DNA from: Entomortierella parvispora
Taxonomy: Eukaryota > Mortierellomycota > Mortierellomycetes > Mortierellales > Mortierellaceae
Assembly: GCA_963573315.1 (NCBI GenBank)
Contig: OY752143.1
Span: 1,488,001 to 1,552,000 of the forward strand
Direction of reading: 5' to 3'
Length of the DNA: 64,000 bases
Shown here piece after piece: positions 11,436 to 22,733 of this stretch (the stretch's first letter is position 1; every line of letters starts with the position of its first letter). A program made the translations under genes and the position numbers. The notes beneath the pieces are model-generated. The model was not told the DNA's origin, made no database searches, and worked only from the letters and a program-made list of their open reading frames with translations.

Positions 11436-12411
11436 TCAATCCTTTTTATTTGAATCAGTAGTAGCGTGAGGTTCATCACCAGAAGTTTGGGAAGGACGCT
11501 CAACCCAGACGCCATCGATTCCCACATCTGACTCGTCTATCGCTATAGGGCGTTTCTTCAACCTTTGTAGAATCGATGAAGCTTGACTCCTATAACTGCC
11601 TACGTTGGTCTTCATGTGTACAGCTTTTTCTTGATCTACCGCATGAGCCGTAGCAAGGCTAGGGCCTAGTTCCGTCAGTGGTGCGTAAATCCTCAGAAAC
11701 TCATTGTAGTACTGTGTCGCCACAGCCTGGCGGAATTGAGGTTTGCTGTGAGCCATGATCTCGATCTTCAGGACTGGCGGGCCAGTAGGTCCACCTTTTG
11801 TTACAAGTGCCTAAAGCAGAAGAGAGGGAGGACATATACAATATCAACACGTGTAGCAGAGGCCGCTGTGCCCAAGGGTCATGTCGCGACATTACCTTCT
11901 TTACAGGGGTCTTTGAAGTAACAACATCGGGCCGTTTCAGTAAAATAGCGGGAGTGGAAGAAGTGGAGAGCAACGGGGCTTTTGGAGGTTCAATGGTATC
12001 ATAAGTTTGACGGCGTCGTTTCGCGGCCTCCATGGCTGCGACCTGGGACTGGCGTACAGGAGGACTTGGCTCTTTAGTAGCTGGTCTTTTGCCCATCGTC
12101 ACTGACGATGACGATGCCTTGGATGATGGCGTTAGAGAGGAGGAGGATCCTGTTTTTGAAGCCGAAGTTTGTCTGTCGCGCAAAGCTAGAGTTTGAGAAT
12201 TTGACGAGGAGGTTTGTTTTTCCCGAGATCGACCTCCATCAACAGAGGTAGACCTCTGAGTTTTTGAACGAACAGTTGACGAGGAAGAGGACAATGTCGA
12301 GTCTTCGGTGGCGACGATGGATTGGTGGGAATAGATGCAGTATGATTCTCGGTGGCAATGGGGTTGGAAGGGGCACGGAAGTGCTGAGAATAGACCCGAT
12401 GATGCAAACAT
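11436..12411 (-). CDS. REX3/REXO1-like N-terminal protein lacking the exonuclease domain
   Basis: Exons 12411-11896 and 11810-11436 join in phase 0 across a GTAATG donor and a CTTTAG acceptor, giving 296 residues. Residues 1-29 form a CCCH finger (C13, C19, C25, H29) like the start of RNA exonuclease 3/REXO1. A Ser-rich basic middle follows. The second exon resembles the elongin-A-binding region of that family (FRQAVATQYYNEFLRIY, then VHMKTNVGSYRS, then LQRLKKRP and DVGIDGVWV). In the family this linker leads into a DEDD exonuclease, but here the frame stops about 20 residues later, and RPS16 ends only 217 bp beyond, leaving no room. The gene is either a truncated copy or a protein with only the N-terminal half. 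A purine-rich GTAAG...CAG segment near 11374-11396 might be a 3' UTR intron. Confidence 0.6.
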
Positions 12412-12751
12412 GTGTGGCGATTGTGCGATCGATTGAATGGAACGGTAAGAAAAAGAATGATGCAAGCATGCATGGTGTGCAAGAAAAGAAGACAGGGCGC
12501 TTTTGGTGGCAACACGTGACGTCGACTGCCCACGGGGACAGCGTGTCCGTTGACGGCGGCCGGACAGTGGACAGACGGACAGCGTGAGAGAACGAAACGA
12601 ACGCGCCCACGGCAAAGGGGCGGGGCGTGGGCGGCGGGCACGGAGAACTGTGCACACAGCGCATACAGCACATTCGCCTCTTTCCTTTGCTTCGCTTCCC
12701 ATCACCCTCATTCCGCCGAGCCCCATCCTTGCCTCCTGGTCCGACTCTGAC
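12412..12751. promoter_or_regulatory. Divergent promoter with E-box/CRE-like CACGTGACGTC
   Basis: The 340 bp between the REX3-like and aldo/keto reductase starts contain CACGTGACGTC at 12513-12523, a palindromic E-box fused to a CRE-like TGACGTC. GC-rich sequence follows toward the reductase start. A bZIP or bHLH factor is the expected class of binder; this is inference. Confidence 0.5.
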
Positions 12752-14891
12752 ATGTCCCCCTCCATCCTCAACCCGCTCACACGGAACATCTCTCGACTAG
12801 GCCTTGGCACCTATCGGCTAGCCCTAGGGGTCAAGGGACACGAGCGTGTTCTGTACAAAGCTCTGGAGCGTCAAAAGGACCCTCGCCTAAACATCAATCT
12901 TATCGACACTTCCACAAACTACGGCAATGGCCGGAGTGAACAGCTTATTGGAAAGGTACTTTAAAAATGGCTGCCTTTGGGAGGACTCGCGGACATTCTC
13001 GAACAACAGCTGACCCATCGACTTTGACTCTTTTCGAAATGCTACTTCAGGTCCTCACACACCCACTTCACAACACTCTAAGCAGAGAAGAGTTGGTCAT
13101 TGCCACCAAGTTTGGATATATCCAGAACGAAAACTTGCGACTCATGTCGGAGGGTGTCTTTTCAGTAAGCCCAAGAAATATACGGTTGCCCGTATCCACA
13201 GCATGCGGCTGGTTTGTTTCGATCGTTCTACTCTTTCTAACATAAGCTGTTTCACCCCAATGCAGAGGGTTCCGCCAGAAGAAATCGTGGAGTACTCCAA
13301 GGAATGCTTTCACTCCATCCACCCAGAGTTTATGAGGTACGGGATTTCACTCTTCCTTTTTATCAACGAGCATGGTCTCCCTCCCCCCCCTCTCTCTCTC
13401 TCACTCTCTCTCTCTCAAAGAAAAAAAATGGATGAACCTATCCCTTGTGCTCATAATTGCCTCGAGAATGACCGATGGGGAAAAGCCAAACTGGACCTTT
13501 GCACGTGTTGACCCTTCTCCACTCTTGGAATTATGATTTTAGGGACCAGCTTACTCGATCGCTCGAACGACTACACACAAAATATGTCGATATCCTCTTT
13601 GTGCACAATCCAGAATACTTTTTGATGAGCAACGTCAAAGGAACAGAAGTGAATGTGAAGAGTAAGTCCGAAGCATGTCCGAAACACTGCATGTAAATTC
13701 TGTGCATCGCCTTTCCGTAGCTAAGCAAACCTCCGCCCACTTTTTTTCGGTAATGCCGATATAGAGCACCAGGCGATTCTCCTTCAGCGGCTTTCAGTTT
13801 TGTTTGAGGAGCTGGAGCGCGAGATTGAAAACGGTCGTATTCGATCCTATGGCATCAGCAGCAATTCCTTTGCCCTCAAACCCTCCCATGCTCACTTCTT
13901 GCCATATCAGGATCTTGTCAAGATGGCAAACTCGGCTTTCGAGAAGGTCAAGCAGCAAAAGCAAAGAGAACACGACCAATATCAGAGCAGCACCTCCTCA
14001 TCCACTAGTAGCAAGAAACCAGCACACGGAGAAGTAGGGTCACACCTGTTGGCCAAAAAGGGAGGCGCCTCCATTCCTTTGGCACGACCCAAAACCGTAC
14101 AGCGGACGACTCATGGGTTAGGATTTCTTCAGATGCCCGGGAACCTGTTGGAGATGGAAGGCGTTACAACTACGGCAAAGTGGGCCAAGAGTCATGGACT
14201 TCGCGTCTTCGTGAACAGACCATTGAACGCGCTCTCTCCCGAATTCGGACCAGTTCGGCTGGCGTCTTATCCTCAGCCTGTATCACCGACATTTGATGAG
14301 GCCAAGGCCCATATTCTCCAGATGTTGGCGTCCATGGGCAAGCACCGCGATTACCTCCAGCCAAAGATGCAGCGGTTGAGAGATATGGTCGAGGAGCTGG
14401 CTGAATCTTTGAAGACGGACACGCTGTCGACAATGCAGATGGAGGGGTCTCTCGTTCGTCACAGGCTTCAAAATGAACTCGCTGAACCTGTCAAGGCCAA
14501 AGGACCAAAAGCTCACGACAAGAAAAACGTGTCTGCCTCCAGCTCAGCCACTACTACGTCCGCATCCTCTTCCACTACACCCTCCGTGACCAAGCCCAGT
14601 GTCCACGAGATTGACGAACTAGTCAAGAGTCTGGATAAATTTGTTCTCGTCTTTAATCAGCAAGTCCGAGCACATGAGTCAAAACGGGTTGAGCGCATGC
14701 TCACGGAACGTGGGATCGATTTGAAAGGCGACTCGATTGAATCCTTCGCGGTCGAGTACCTTTTGGACCATGCCGAGATTGATTCAGTTTTGTTGGGTAT
14801 GAAGCGCGAACCTTATGTGGACTTTGCACGCAAGACCCTTGAATCTCTCACCCCCCCTCTTACCGCTCTTGCCGCAGAGGCCACCAGCTAG
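12752..14891 (+). CDS. Aldo/keto reductase family protein, long form
   Basis: NAD(P)H-dependent oxidoreductase of unknown substrate. Exons: 12752-12955, 13051-13164, 13266-13336, 13543-13661 and 13765-14891, all GT-AG and in phase, 544 residues. The catalytic tetrad is visible: D52 and Y57 in IDTSTNYGNG, K88 in VIATKFGY and H151 in ILFVHNPE. The N-terminus (SRLGLGTYRLA) is the first barrel strand. After SYGISSNSFA a Ser/Lys-rich insertion of about 50 residues interrupts the usual fold, and a second low-complexity insertion precedes the last part (LLDHAEIDSVLLGMK, the family C-terminal strand). The total is about 200 residues longer than a typical reductase. The ATG was chosen because the conserved barrel begins 15 residues later; the longer upstream frame is GC-rich and unconserved. 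Confidence 0.82.
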
Positions 14892-15138
14892 ACCAGCTAT
14901 TTAATATTTATTCAGCAACAAAGTTTTTTTTCTGTGCAAACTACTGAAGTCGTCAACATTTATGATATATGAATAGTTCAATATTTCTCTTTATGGCACT
15001 TTTTTGTCTATCAAATTCATCCGTTGCCTTTCAAACAAGCGGCATGTTTGTTTTCTTAAAGTCAGAAACTTGTTTTTATGAGGATATGGTGGTATTATGA
15101 TGGATATATGTTAAAAAATGACTAGAAAAAGCTATGGT
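14892..15138. other. Convergent 3' gap between reductase and phosphate transporter
   Basis: 247 bp between two stop codons, AT-rich. Nothing else was seen beyond the expected 3' UTRs of both genes. Confidence 0.5.
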
Positions 15139-16710
15139 TTACTTCTGCCCATCCAAAGCGTTGTTGTGGCTGTAGGAAGGGGAGGCAAAGTCATCCTCGT
15201 TGGACAACTCCTCCAAGGTCTTGCCCTTGGTCTCGGGGATCAAGAAGGTGGCCAAGGTTCCGAAAAGCATGAACAAGGCAAAGATCTGGAGAAGCTGGGG
15301 AATGAAGGCGTTGGGGCCTCCGCGGTTCTGAAGCTGCGAGAATCCAACTTGAGCAATGATGGCACCCAACTTTCCGCATCCGGCAGCGATACCGTGACCG
15401 GTGGAACGGTAACGAGTGGGGAAGACCTCACCGGGGATGATGAAGGTGGTGGCGTTAGGTCCAAAGTTCTGGAAGAACTGGGTCAAGGCGAACAAGAAGA
15501 CGAAGAGGGCAACAGAGTAGTTGCGGATCTGGTGGTAAGCGAAGCCGAGGACGCAGAAGAGGATCATGGACATGACGAAACCAAGAAGCTGGATGCGGAT
15601 ACGTCCCAAGCGCTCAACAGTGAAGACGGTGACCCAGTAACCGGGAAGGGAACCCATCAAGACAATGATGGTCTGACCGACGGCGGCGTTCCAGCAGGTG
15701 GACCAGTCGTTACCCTTGACGCTGGAAAAGTTGATGGTAGACAAGATGAACGAGTTGTTCAAACCAATACCGTAGAAGGCAACATCGAGAGTGAACCAGG
15801 CGACGGCGGTACCGAAGAGAACCTTGAAGTTCTTCCACTGGGAGAAGTAAGCGCAGAAGTCAGAGAAGGAGCCACGAACGACGGAGGGGTTGGAAACGAC
15901 CTTTTCGTTGTCATCCTCGGACTGGAGGTGGTTGCGGTTCTCCTTAAGGACGTTGGAAACATCGTTCTCGGCACGGTTGATGTTGTTCTCGACATCGAGG
16001 ACATAACGGGGGGTCTCGGGGATGGTCAAACGGAAGTAGACGGCAACGCAGGCAGGCAAGCATCCGAAACCGATCAAGATACGCCAGACATAGTCCAAGT
16101 TGGCAGGGTTGGCAATGATCTGATCCTTGAAGGCAGCGAGCAAGATGACGGCAACGATACCGGTGGTCAAGTAACCGAATCCCTGCATGGCAAAGACAGC
16201 GGCCATCATGGCACCGCGGCGGTTGGTGGTGGCAAACTCGGAGGTGATGACGGCAGACAAGGGGTAATCACCACCAATACCGACACCGACAATAACACGC
16301 CAGATAATCAAAGCAGCAGGGAGAGACAAAGTGGTACCGTTTCCAGAGAGGGATTGACCGAGAGTGGCGACGATGATGATCATCAACTCAATACCGTACA
16401 TGCGCTTGCGTCCCAAGCGATCAGCCAAGTAACCAAATCCAATCTGACCCAAGAAGGTACCGACCGAGGCAGCGACCTTGACTCCGAGATCCAAGTCTGG
16501 AGGGAAGGTGCCTCCATAGTAAATCATTCCCAACATAGGAGTGACCAAGTTGACGGCGAAGAGATCATAAGCGTCGGTGAAGAAACCGACACCGGCGACC
16601 AAGCAGGCACGGATGTGGAACCAGCCGAACTCGGCATTGTCAATCTTGGCCAAGGCGGCGCGACGACGTTCATTCAAGTCCTGGTTATCAACCTTGTGAA
16701 TAGCGGACAT
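15139..16710 (-). CDS. PHO84-like high-affinity inorganic phosphate transporter
   Basis: Proton-phosphate symporter of the MFS phosphate family, plasma membrane. A single exon of 523 residues, start MSAIHKVDNQDL, with no intron although most neighbours have several. The family signature GIGGDYPLSAVITSEFA is present, with FTDAYDLFAVNLVTPMLG in the first membrane segment, LADRLGRKRMYG after the third, IPETPRY in the central loop and the GEVFPTRYRSTGHGIAAG signature in the second half. Twelve membrane segments are expected. Codon use is strongly biased, which opens a 552-codon reading frame on the opposite strand; I treat that as a shadow. A TATAAAAA box lies on the coding strand at 16882-16875 and a CACGTG (the core bound by Pho4-type factors) at 17474-17479. 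Confidence 0.93.
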   Translation of the reverse strand: MSAIHKVDNQDLNERRRAALAKIDNAEFGWFHIRACLVAGVGFFTDAYDLFAVNLVTPMLGMIYYGGTFPPDLDLGVKVAASVGTFLGQIGFGYLADRLGRKRMYGIELMIIIVATLGQSLSGNGTTLSLPAALIIWRVIVGVGIGGDYPLSAVITSEFATTNRRGAMMAAVFAMQGFGYLTTGIVAVILLAAFKDQIIANPANLDYVWRILIGFGCLPACVAVYFRLTIPETPRYVLDVENNINRAENDVSNVLKENRNHLQSEDDNEKVVSNPSVVRGSFSDFCAYFSQWKNFKVLFGTAVAWFTLDVAFYGIGLNNSFILSTINFSSVKGNDWSTCWNAAVGQTIIVLMGSLPGYWVTVFTVERLGRIRIQLLGFVMSMILFCVLGFAYHQIRNYSVALFVFLFALTQFFQNFGPNATTFIIPGEVFPTRYRSTGHGIAAGCGKLGAIIAQVGFSQLQNRGGPNAFIPQLLQIFALFMLFGTLATFLIPETKGKTLEELSNEDDFASPSYSHNNALDGQK

Positions 16711-16874
16711 GATACAAGTGTGTGTGGGGGGGAAGAGAGGGAAGGAAGGAGGAGGGAGGAAGGAGGTGGGTGTTGACGGGGATGCTGTGAGGAAGGTATC
16801 GACGTCGAAGGTGATCTGAGAAGAGGACAAGGGAAAAGGAAAAAAAAGGAGAAACGAGGGGAGACAGGGTATGG

Positions 16875-16882
16875 TTTTTATA
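16875..16882 (-). promoter_or_regulatory. TATA box of the phosphate transporter gene
   Basis: TATAAAAA on the minus strand, 165 bp upstream of the chosen start, followed by a CT-rich leader. The spacing allows a leader of about 130 nt. Confidence 0.5.
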
Positions 16883-18207
16883 TCACGGAAGGAGAGCGGT
16901 GATGATCGGGTTGATGAAAACGCAATGTAACTTGCTGCCCAGCGGAAATACCAAGGGCACCAACAGAAGACGTCGCACCAGTGGAAGAATAAAGTGGGCA
17001 ATGAGCAGGTGGTCAATGGGAACCTAGATGGCGGAACCTCCACGGCCACTGACAGGAGAACGTGCCCAGATGGACAGGGTCTGAAAGGCGGGCTGGGTCG
17101 TACCTCCGCCCACGTCTGCAGAGAGCGACTCGACTCTGGCCAATTTCGTCAACAAACAAACCCTATCAAGTAAAAACAGTGCCTGTTGACTGATGTTCTC
17201 CCGTCTGGGAGTGAAATGCTGGTTGGCTCTTGCACGGTGTCAGTGGGTTGTTGGACCAGCCTTTCCCCTTTTACGCCAAAATGAGAAGAGCACAAAGTCC
17301 GAAGAGGCGAATGGACCAAGGAAAGAGGCGAATTGGACCAAGCAGATCGTCTCTTGTCCAACCAAACAAATTCGCTCTTTTTGGCTCTCGCTGATCCTGT
17401 GGCTGTCAAGAACAGCAACGCGTGTTCGTGGTCTACCCTTTTGATTGGCCGACTGGATTTTGGGAGTCCATGTCACGTGTTTTGCTTTTTTTTTTATCCT
17501 GTCCACGTTGGTCTGTTTCTTGGGCATCTTGCCTTCCGCTGTTTGCTTGCTGTGCAACCATGGATCAGACAGAGATTGTTTTTATCCGGTTTGTGCCCTT
17601 GGCTTCGATGCTTCCCAGCCAATGGATTGGCCCATTCATACTCCACCCATCCCCAAATGAGAAGTCCTCGGGTCGTTCGCCACTCTCCACTCCCTTTCTG
17701 TCCTCTCGTTTTGCTCCGTCTTGTCCACGAGCCATCTGATGCCCTTTTCTTAGAGAACTTTGGTGAGCAATGGCCGATCCAGCGGCCAAACTCTCGCCAG
17801 ATGTAGTAAATTATGTCCCAATCGCATCCACAGATCCATATTGGTGTCTTAACTTTCAAATCCGTGTGGACCTGAAAGGTGGACTATTATTGTCGCATGT
17901 GCAAACGAAGAAAACTTTCACAATGTTCCGAGAAGGATAGATTCTGGCGACACACCCGGATTGTCCGGCTCTCATCTTCAGAGCCGGCTACGACTTTATT
18001 CTCTCTCATCGAGCCTAGGACGTCCTGCCTCCACCACCACTTTGGAAGCAGTGGAGCGCTCGACACTAGTCCTGCAACTTGGCGCTAGCTCATCTACTTG
18101 TCCCCAGGTAATTCTATTATTTGCCCAACTACGACAGATTGTTGTTCCTTAACTTGGCTCTTTTTCGATTCTTGTGGTTCTAGACTAGAAAACGGAAGGG
18201 CTCGTGC

Positions 18208-18233
18208 TTTTTTTTTTTTTTTTTTTTTTTTTT
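18208..18233. repeat. T homopolymer, 26 nt
   Basis: Uninterrupted T run on the plus strand in the intergenic region. Length is likely unstable and prone to sequencing error. Confidence 0.8.
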
Positions 18234-18455
18234 GATCTCTCCACTTTCCTCATACCCACGAGGCTTTCCTTATTTACATAAGCCCTCGTTTCGAAAATCA
18301 ATTGGAGAAAGTCTCCGCTCAAAACGATACGACTTCATATCAATCCCAGGAACCCCGCGATTTTTTTTCCGTTAAAACGTTCTTTCTGTGCCTGATTTTT
18401 ATTCGTGTGGGACAGTGAAAAAAATGTAGCCCACTAGCTATTCGTCCAGTGCTAT

Positions 18456-20593
18456 TCAAAGCTGCTCTGGCTCATTCGCTCCCACCAATAGCACTTTGAC
18501 AATCTCAAAGACGGCTTTGACACGTCCAATCCAGCCATGGTAGATGATATTGACCAAGTCTCTTGTCACCACGATGGCGTCTCCAACGTTCGTCATAGGA
18601 TACTGCAGGACTGGAGGCAAAAAGGTCTGGATCAAAAGGGGCCAACGATCTTCTGTGATGGCCTTTTGATGGCATACAGCTCTCAGACCTTCAGGTCCTC
18701 CAAATCTTCCATAACCACTGATCCCAACACCTCCAAAGGGCAAAGACTGGCAGAGATAATTGACACCAAAGTCGTTCAAGTTGCTCATGCCGACCCGAAG
18801 ACGATCCATGATATAGCGACCTTCCTTCTGGTTCCTCGAAAAGACGTTTGAGCCGAGGCTGTATGGGGTTGAGTTGGCGATCGAGATGGCCTCTTCCAGA
18901 GTCGAGAACTTGAAGACGGCCATAATGGGTGCAAAGGCCTCCTCCTGAGCAATTCGCATGGTTGGCTTAAGATTGGTGATCAGAGTAGGAGCAAAGAACT
19001 GACCCTGAGGAAACTTTGGGTGAACAAAGGCTTCACCACCGTGAACAAGAGTCGCTCCGTTTTTGACCGCATCCTGGATCAAGCCCTCCAATGCCTTCGT
19101 CTAATATACAAATGTATAATAAAAGTGTATCAGTATGTGTATGTGTATGTGTATGTAAAGGGCAGCAGTCATGTTTAGCCAATAATTCTTACTCGTCCAC
19201 TCATTGTCATAGAACCGCAATCAATATTCTCAACTTCCAAAGGTGGTCCTTGCTTCAATTGCTTGATACGGGTGCCTGTCATCTCGATCAAGCGATCATG
19301 AAGACTCTCGTGAATAATGATCCGCTCCAGTCCAATGCAGTTCTGTCCACAGTTCTGGAACACGCCTCTCATCAAGATTGGGACCACGGCCTCCAATTGC
19401 ACATCCTTGTTCACAATCGCCACATCCTTGCCACCCAATTCTAACACGCAGGGCGTCAACTTGTATGAAGCTGCCGTCGCAACCTTGGCACCGACTTCAG
19501 GCGATCCAATGAACGTGATTCCATCGACACCACTTTGAACCACAGCCTCGCCGCAATCCTGGAAACCGACCAAAAACTGAACCAGCTCGGGATCGTGACC
19601 ACAGGCCACCAAACAGGTTCTTGCAATCTCGGCATAGTACTTCATCGTTGACCAGGCGACCTGCTCTGAGGCCTTGATCAGGATACCGTTGCCCGCAAAC
19701 AGAGCTGTGATCAAAGGTCCAAACGTATTGTGGAAGGGGTAGTTCCAAGAAACCAATGCAGCCACGGCACCCATAGGCTTGTAGGAAACCTTGGCTGACT
19801 TGTAGAACATGAGCAAACCGGGATCACGGTATTCATCCTTGAGGGCATCCTCACCGTGGGCCAGCGTCCAACGAATTCTTTCGCAGGTTGTGAGAATCTC
19901 GCCAAATTTACCATCAACCATGGTCTTTCCAGTATCTCTGGAGGCAACTCGGCAGATGGTTTCCTGATGGAGAAGAATAAAATCCAAGAGGGACTGAAGA
20001 ACAATCTTGCGTTGAGCGTAGGTGGTTTGAGACCATTTTTCTTGGGCTTTACGAGCTTTCTGAAGGGCGAGATCAACATCTTGCTTGGTGTGGGCACGAA
20101 TCGTGCTAAGGTGGCGACCGGTGGAAGGGTCGTAGCAGATAATTTGACCAGGTTGCTTGGGGTCCTGTGAAGAATAAGAGTCGATGATTAGAATACCGAA
20201 GGAGTGAGTGATGCTTAGGAAGTAGAGGGTCAATGCGCCTTTACCTGGATGCTTGGATTGGGCAAGATCGCTCCTCCTTTCCATCCTGGAAGCGCCTCTG
20301 AAAGGAGAAAAGAAAAGGGCGAGAAGGATCGAAAAGTAAGAACGTGGCCACCATTGACCCATCTAGCCTAGTGTCCCCTATTTAGAAAAAAGATGGAGTC
20401 CGTTCCCTCCTACTCCCGCGATGGCATGAGGAATGCAATTACCTTCTGGGACAGGAACCTGGAATGCGATGGATGGGTAGGGTTTGATCCACTTGTACAG
20501 GGTTCTGGCCACAATCGACACAGCGACGACTCCCAGGACTTGGACGATGACAGGATCAGGCACGACTGGCGGCAGGATTGTCTGCAACTGCAT
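18456..20593 (-). CDS. Membrane-anchored aldehyde dehydrogenase, MSC7-like
   Basis: NAD(P)-dependent oxidation of an aldehyde to an acid. Exons: 20593-20443, 20297-20245, 20164-19193 and 19100-18456, all GT-AG and in phase, 606 residues. Residues 10-35 form one hydrophobic segment followed by basic residues (LYKWIKPYP), so it is anchored at a membrane, probably ER, as for yeast Msc7. The catalytic domain shows SWNYPFHNTFGP (cofactor site), the active-site Glu in LELGGKD (E310), the nucleophile C344 in NCGQNCIG and the late motif QEEAFAPIMAVF. The C-terminal about 70 residues extend past the usual domain. An intron near 19101-19192 contains a GTATGT-type short repeat. Fatty aldehyde dehydrogenases are an alternative class, but the N-terminal anchor and length fit Msc7 better. 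Confidence 0.88.
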
Positions 20594-20976
20594 GATGTGA
20601 ATGAAGGATGGAGGTGGTGAGAAGGGAATGAAACGAACGAGATGTCCTTCCCTTCTCAACCAACCAACGGTCGTACGCGGGGCAGCGGTCCCTGAAACTG
20701 AGGTGCCCACCGAGGACAAGGGAATTGCTCAATGCGTGTCTCGAAGATCTGATTGCCGCCTGCTCACGCCACTTTTTTTTCCCCCTTCATTTCGCTCCCA
20801 CGACGATTGGACGACGGAAGCTACTGTATTCAGAGGCGGCTATGCAAGTCGCGTTGTTTTGTCTAGCGGTCCGAGTTCGACGCTTTACACTTCTACGGCT
20901 ATAATGCTTCTACGGATACGATGCAACTACCAACCTACGCCAATAGCTTCTTAAAAAACTTTTCAACAAATACACC
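20594..20976. other. Intergenic between tandem minus-strand genes
   Basis: 383 bp holding the aldehyde dehydrogenase promoter on the left and the glucanase 3' region on the right. No clear element recognised. Confidence 0.4.
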
Positions 20977-22618
20977 TCATTCCGACGACCTGATGACATT
21001 GACCGGGTATCCGTTCGCAGCACAGAAGCTTGATCCGCGGTTGTTGGCATCCTTGGGGATCCAACCACCGTCCACACCATCGAAATAGGACCAAAGAGGG
21101 TTCGACTCGGTCTTGAAGTTCCAGAAGAACCATCCAGCACCCTGCTCCCACGCATCCACCTGGGCATTGAAAAAGTTGAGCAAGAACAACTTGTACTCGG
21201 CATCGTAGGTCTTGGGATCGTTTTGACCAGTGCAGGTAGCATTGGGTGAAAATGGTGGGCTACCATCAAAGGTACCGTTCCAACGGTAACCGCTGCCGAT
21301 GCCGTTCAAATAGGTGGCACAGTCGTTCGTAGCAACCGAAAACTCTCCCACCATCGTAGGACCAAAAGCCTTGGTACTCGTCGTAATATCCGAACCCCAA
21401 GTCTCGCAGGCAAACGTGAGTTGGGAGGTGCGGTTCATACGCAAGAGATTATTATCAAAAGTGATGTAGCTGTGGGTGTCTATAGTGAAACAAGAGTGCT
21501 TCTGTCAGAGGCATTGATTCGAAAAGTACATTCCTGCAGGCTCGACGGATCTGCAGGTACTGTCAATCGGTCTCTCCAAAGCACTTACCAAGCATCAAAC
21601 GATCAGCACCAGGCAAAAAGTCGGCCCATGCGCTAAGGCCAAGGAACCCGTCGTGGATAACGGCCCAAGGACCCTTGCCCGCACCACCCCCAGCGGTACG
21701 GACAACATCGAAAGCCTGCTTGTACCACGCCTTGACTTTATCAGCGCCAATCACGTTTGCATTGGGTTCATTCAGCAAACCCATAATCGGGTTCACATGC
21801 GAATAATCGGGGCTCGCAAAGAACGTGGACATTTGCTGGAGATAGGGCAGAGTACGGAGGGCATTGGCGGCACCGTCGGTGCCGTTGATCCAGTTGATGG
21901 CGCCGAGTCGACCAGAATGGTTCCACCCGTTCTGGGATCCGGGCGCTCCGTGAAGCTCAACTTGGACTCGAATACCGTACTTGCGAGCCCATTCGATAGC
22001 TCTGACCAAGTACTTCCACGAAAGATTGGGAACATAGGGCTCACCCGCGACCAAATTGCCCATAGCCCAGAAACCGATGGGCACGCGAACGTGGTTCAGT
22101 CCCAAATCGCGAATACGAATGAACGTGTCCTCTGTCACCCAGGTGTTATAGTGATTGTCCAACAGCTTTGTGGCTGCATCCAATCCAAGGTGTTGGCAAA
22201 GGGTCCACTCATCGATGACTCCGTTGGCAATGTAAGGGTTGAAAAGCGAGGGAGTAATGAATGGTTCTAAAACGAGCCATCCTCCCAAGTTAACACCTCG
22301 CATCTTGACACTACCATTCTGGTAATCAAAGGGCTCGTTCAAGGCTGGAGTGTAGGCGTTGGCCTTGGCGGTATCGTTGGTGGAGGGAACGATAGGTTGA
22401 GTGGGGTTGACGGGAGGGGGTGGTGGGTTCGTGGAGTGGTCGTTGTTGTTGTTGTTGTTGTTGTTCTCACTGTTATTAGATTTGTTCGTGTTCTTGTCCC
22501 AGGGCTTTACGATCACGAGGGGAACAGCGACCGCGGCAGCAACGACGATCAAGACGAGGAGACTGATCTTCCATCGATGACGACGAAGGCAAGAGCGATT
22601 ATCTTGAGGACCACCCAT
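20977..22618 (-). CDS. GH5 glucan exo-1,3-beta-glucosidase, type II membrane form
   Basis: Hydrolyses beta-1,3-glucan at the cell surface, a wall-remodelling enzyme. Exons 22618-21589 and 21479-20977, GT-AG, phase 1, 510 residues. Residues 1-17 are basic and cytosolic, 19-37 form a signal anchor, then an Asn- and Pro-rich spacer (50-75) leads to the catalytic domain. GVNLGGWLVLEPFITPSLF is the family start signature. The acid/base is E284 in GLLNEPN and the nucleophile E389 in MVGEFS; LDTHSYITF supplies a conserved His/Tyr. The C-terminus carries GWFFWNFKTE. Several N-glycosylation sequons are visible. The membrane-anchored layout resembles the ExgD class rather than secreted Exg1. Confidence 0.92.
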
Positions 22619-22698
22619 TTTTTTGTTTTCTGAAAAAGTTGTTGGTTGGTTGTTGCTATTATTTTTGTTGTTGTTGAGGGAGTGTTCAACGTGTGTGG

Positions 22699-22733
<35 letters not shown>

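Larger units (their letters stand above)
16711..18455. other. Intergenic with phosphate transporter promoter
   Basis: No gene found in 1.7 kb. Holds the transporter leader and TATA box, a CACGTG at 17474-17479, and a T run of 26 at 18208-18233. Two plus-strand frames near 17333-17806 and 17422-17739 lack conserved features. The right-hand 200 bp are probably the 3' region of the aldehyde dehydrogenase gene. Confidence 0.45.

Noticed and set aside
15118-16776. 552-codon plus-strand frame
   Set aside because: It mirrors the phosphate transporter gene. Its composition (Gly, Asp, Val and Gln rich) is what third-position bias on the other strand produces.
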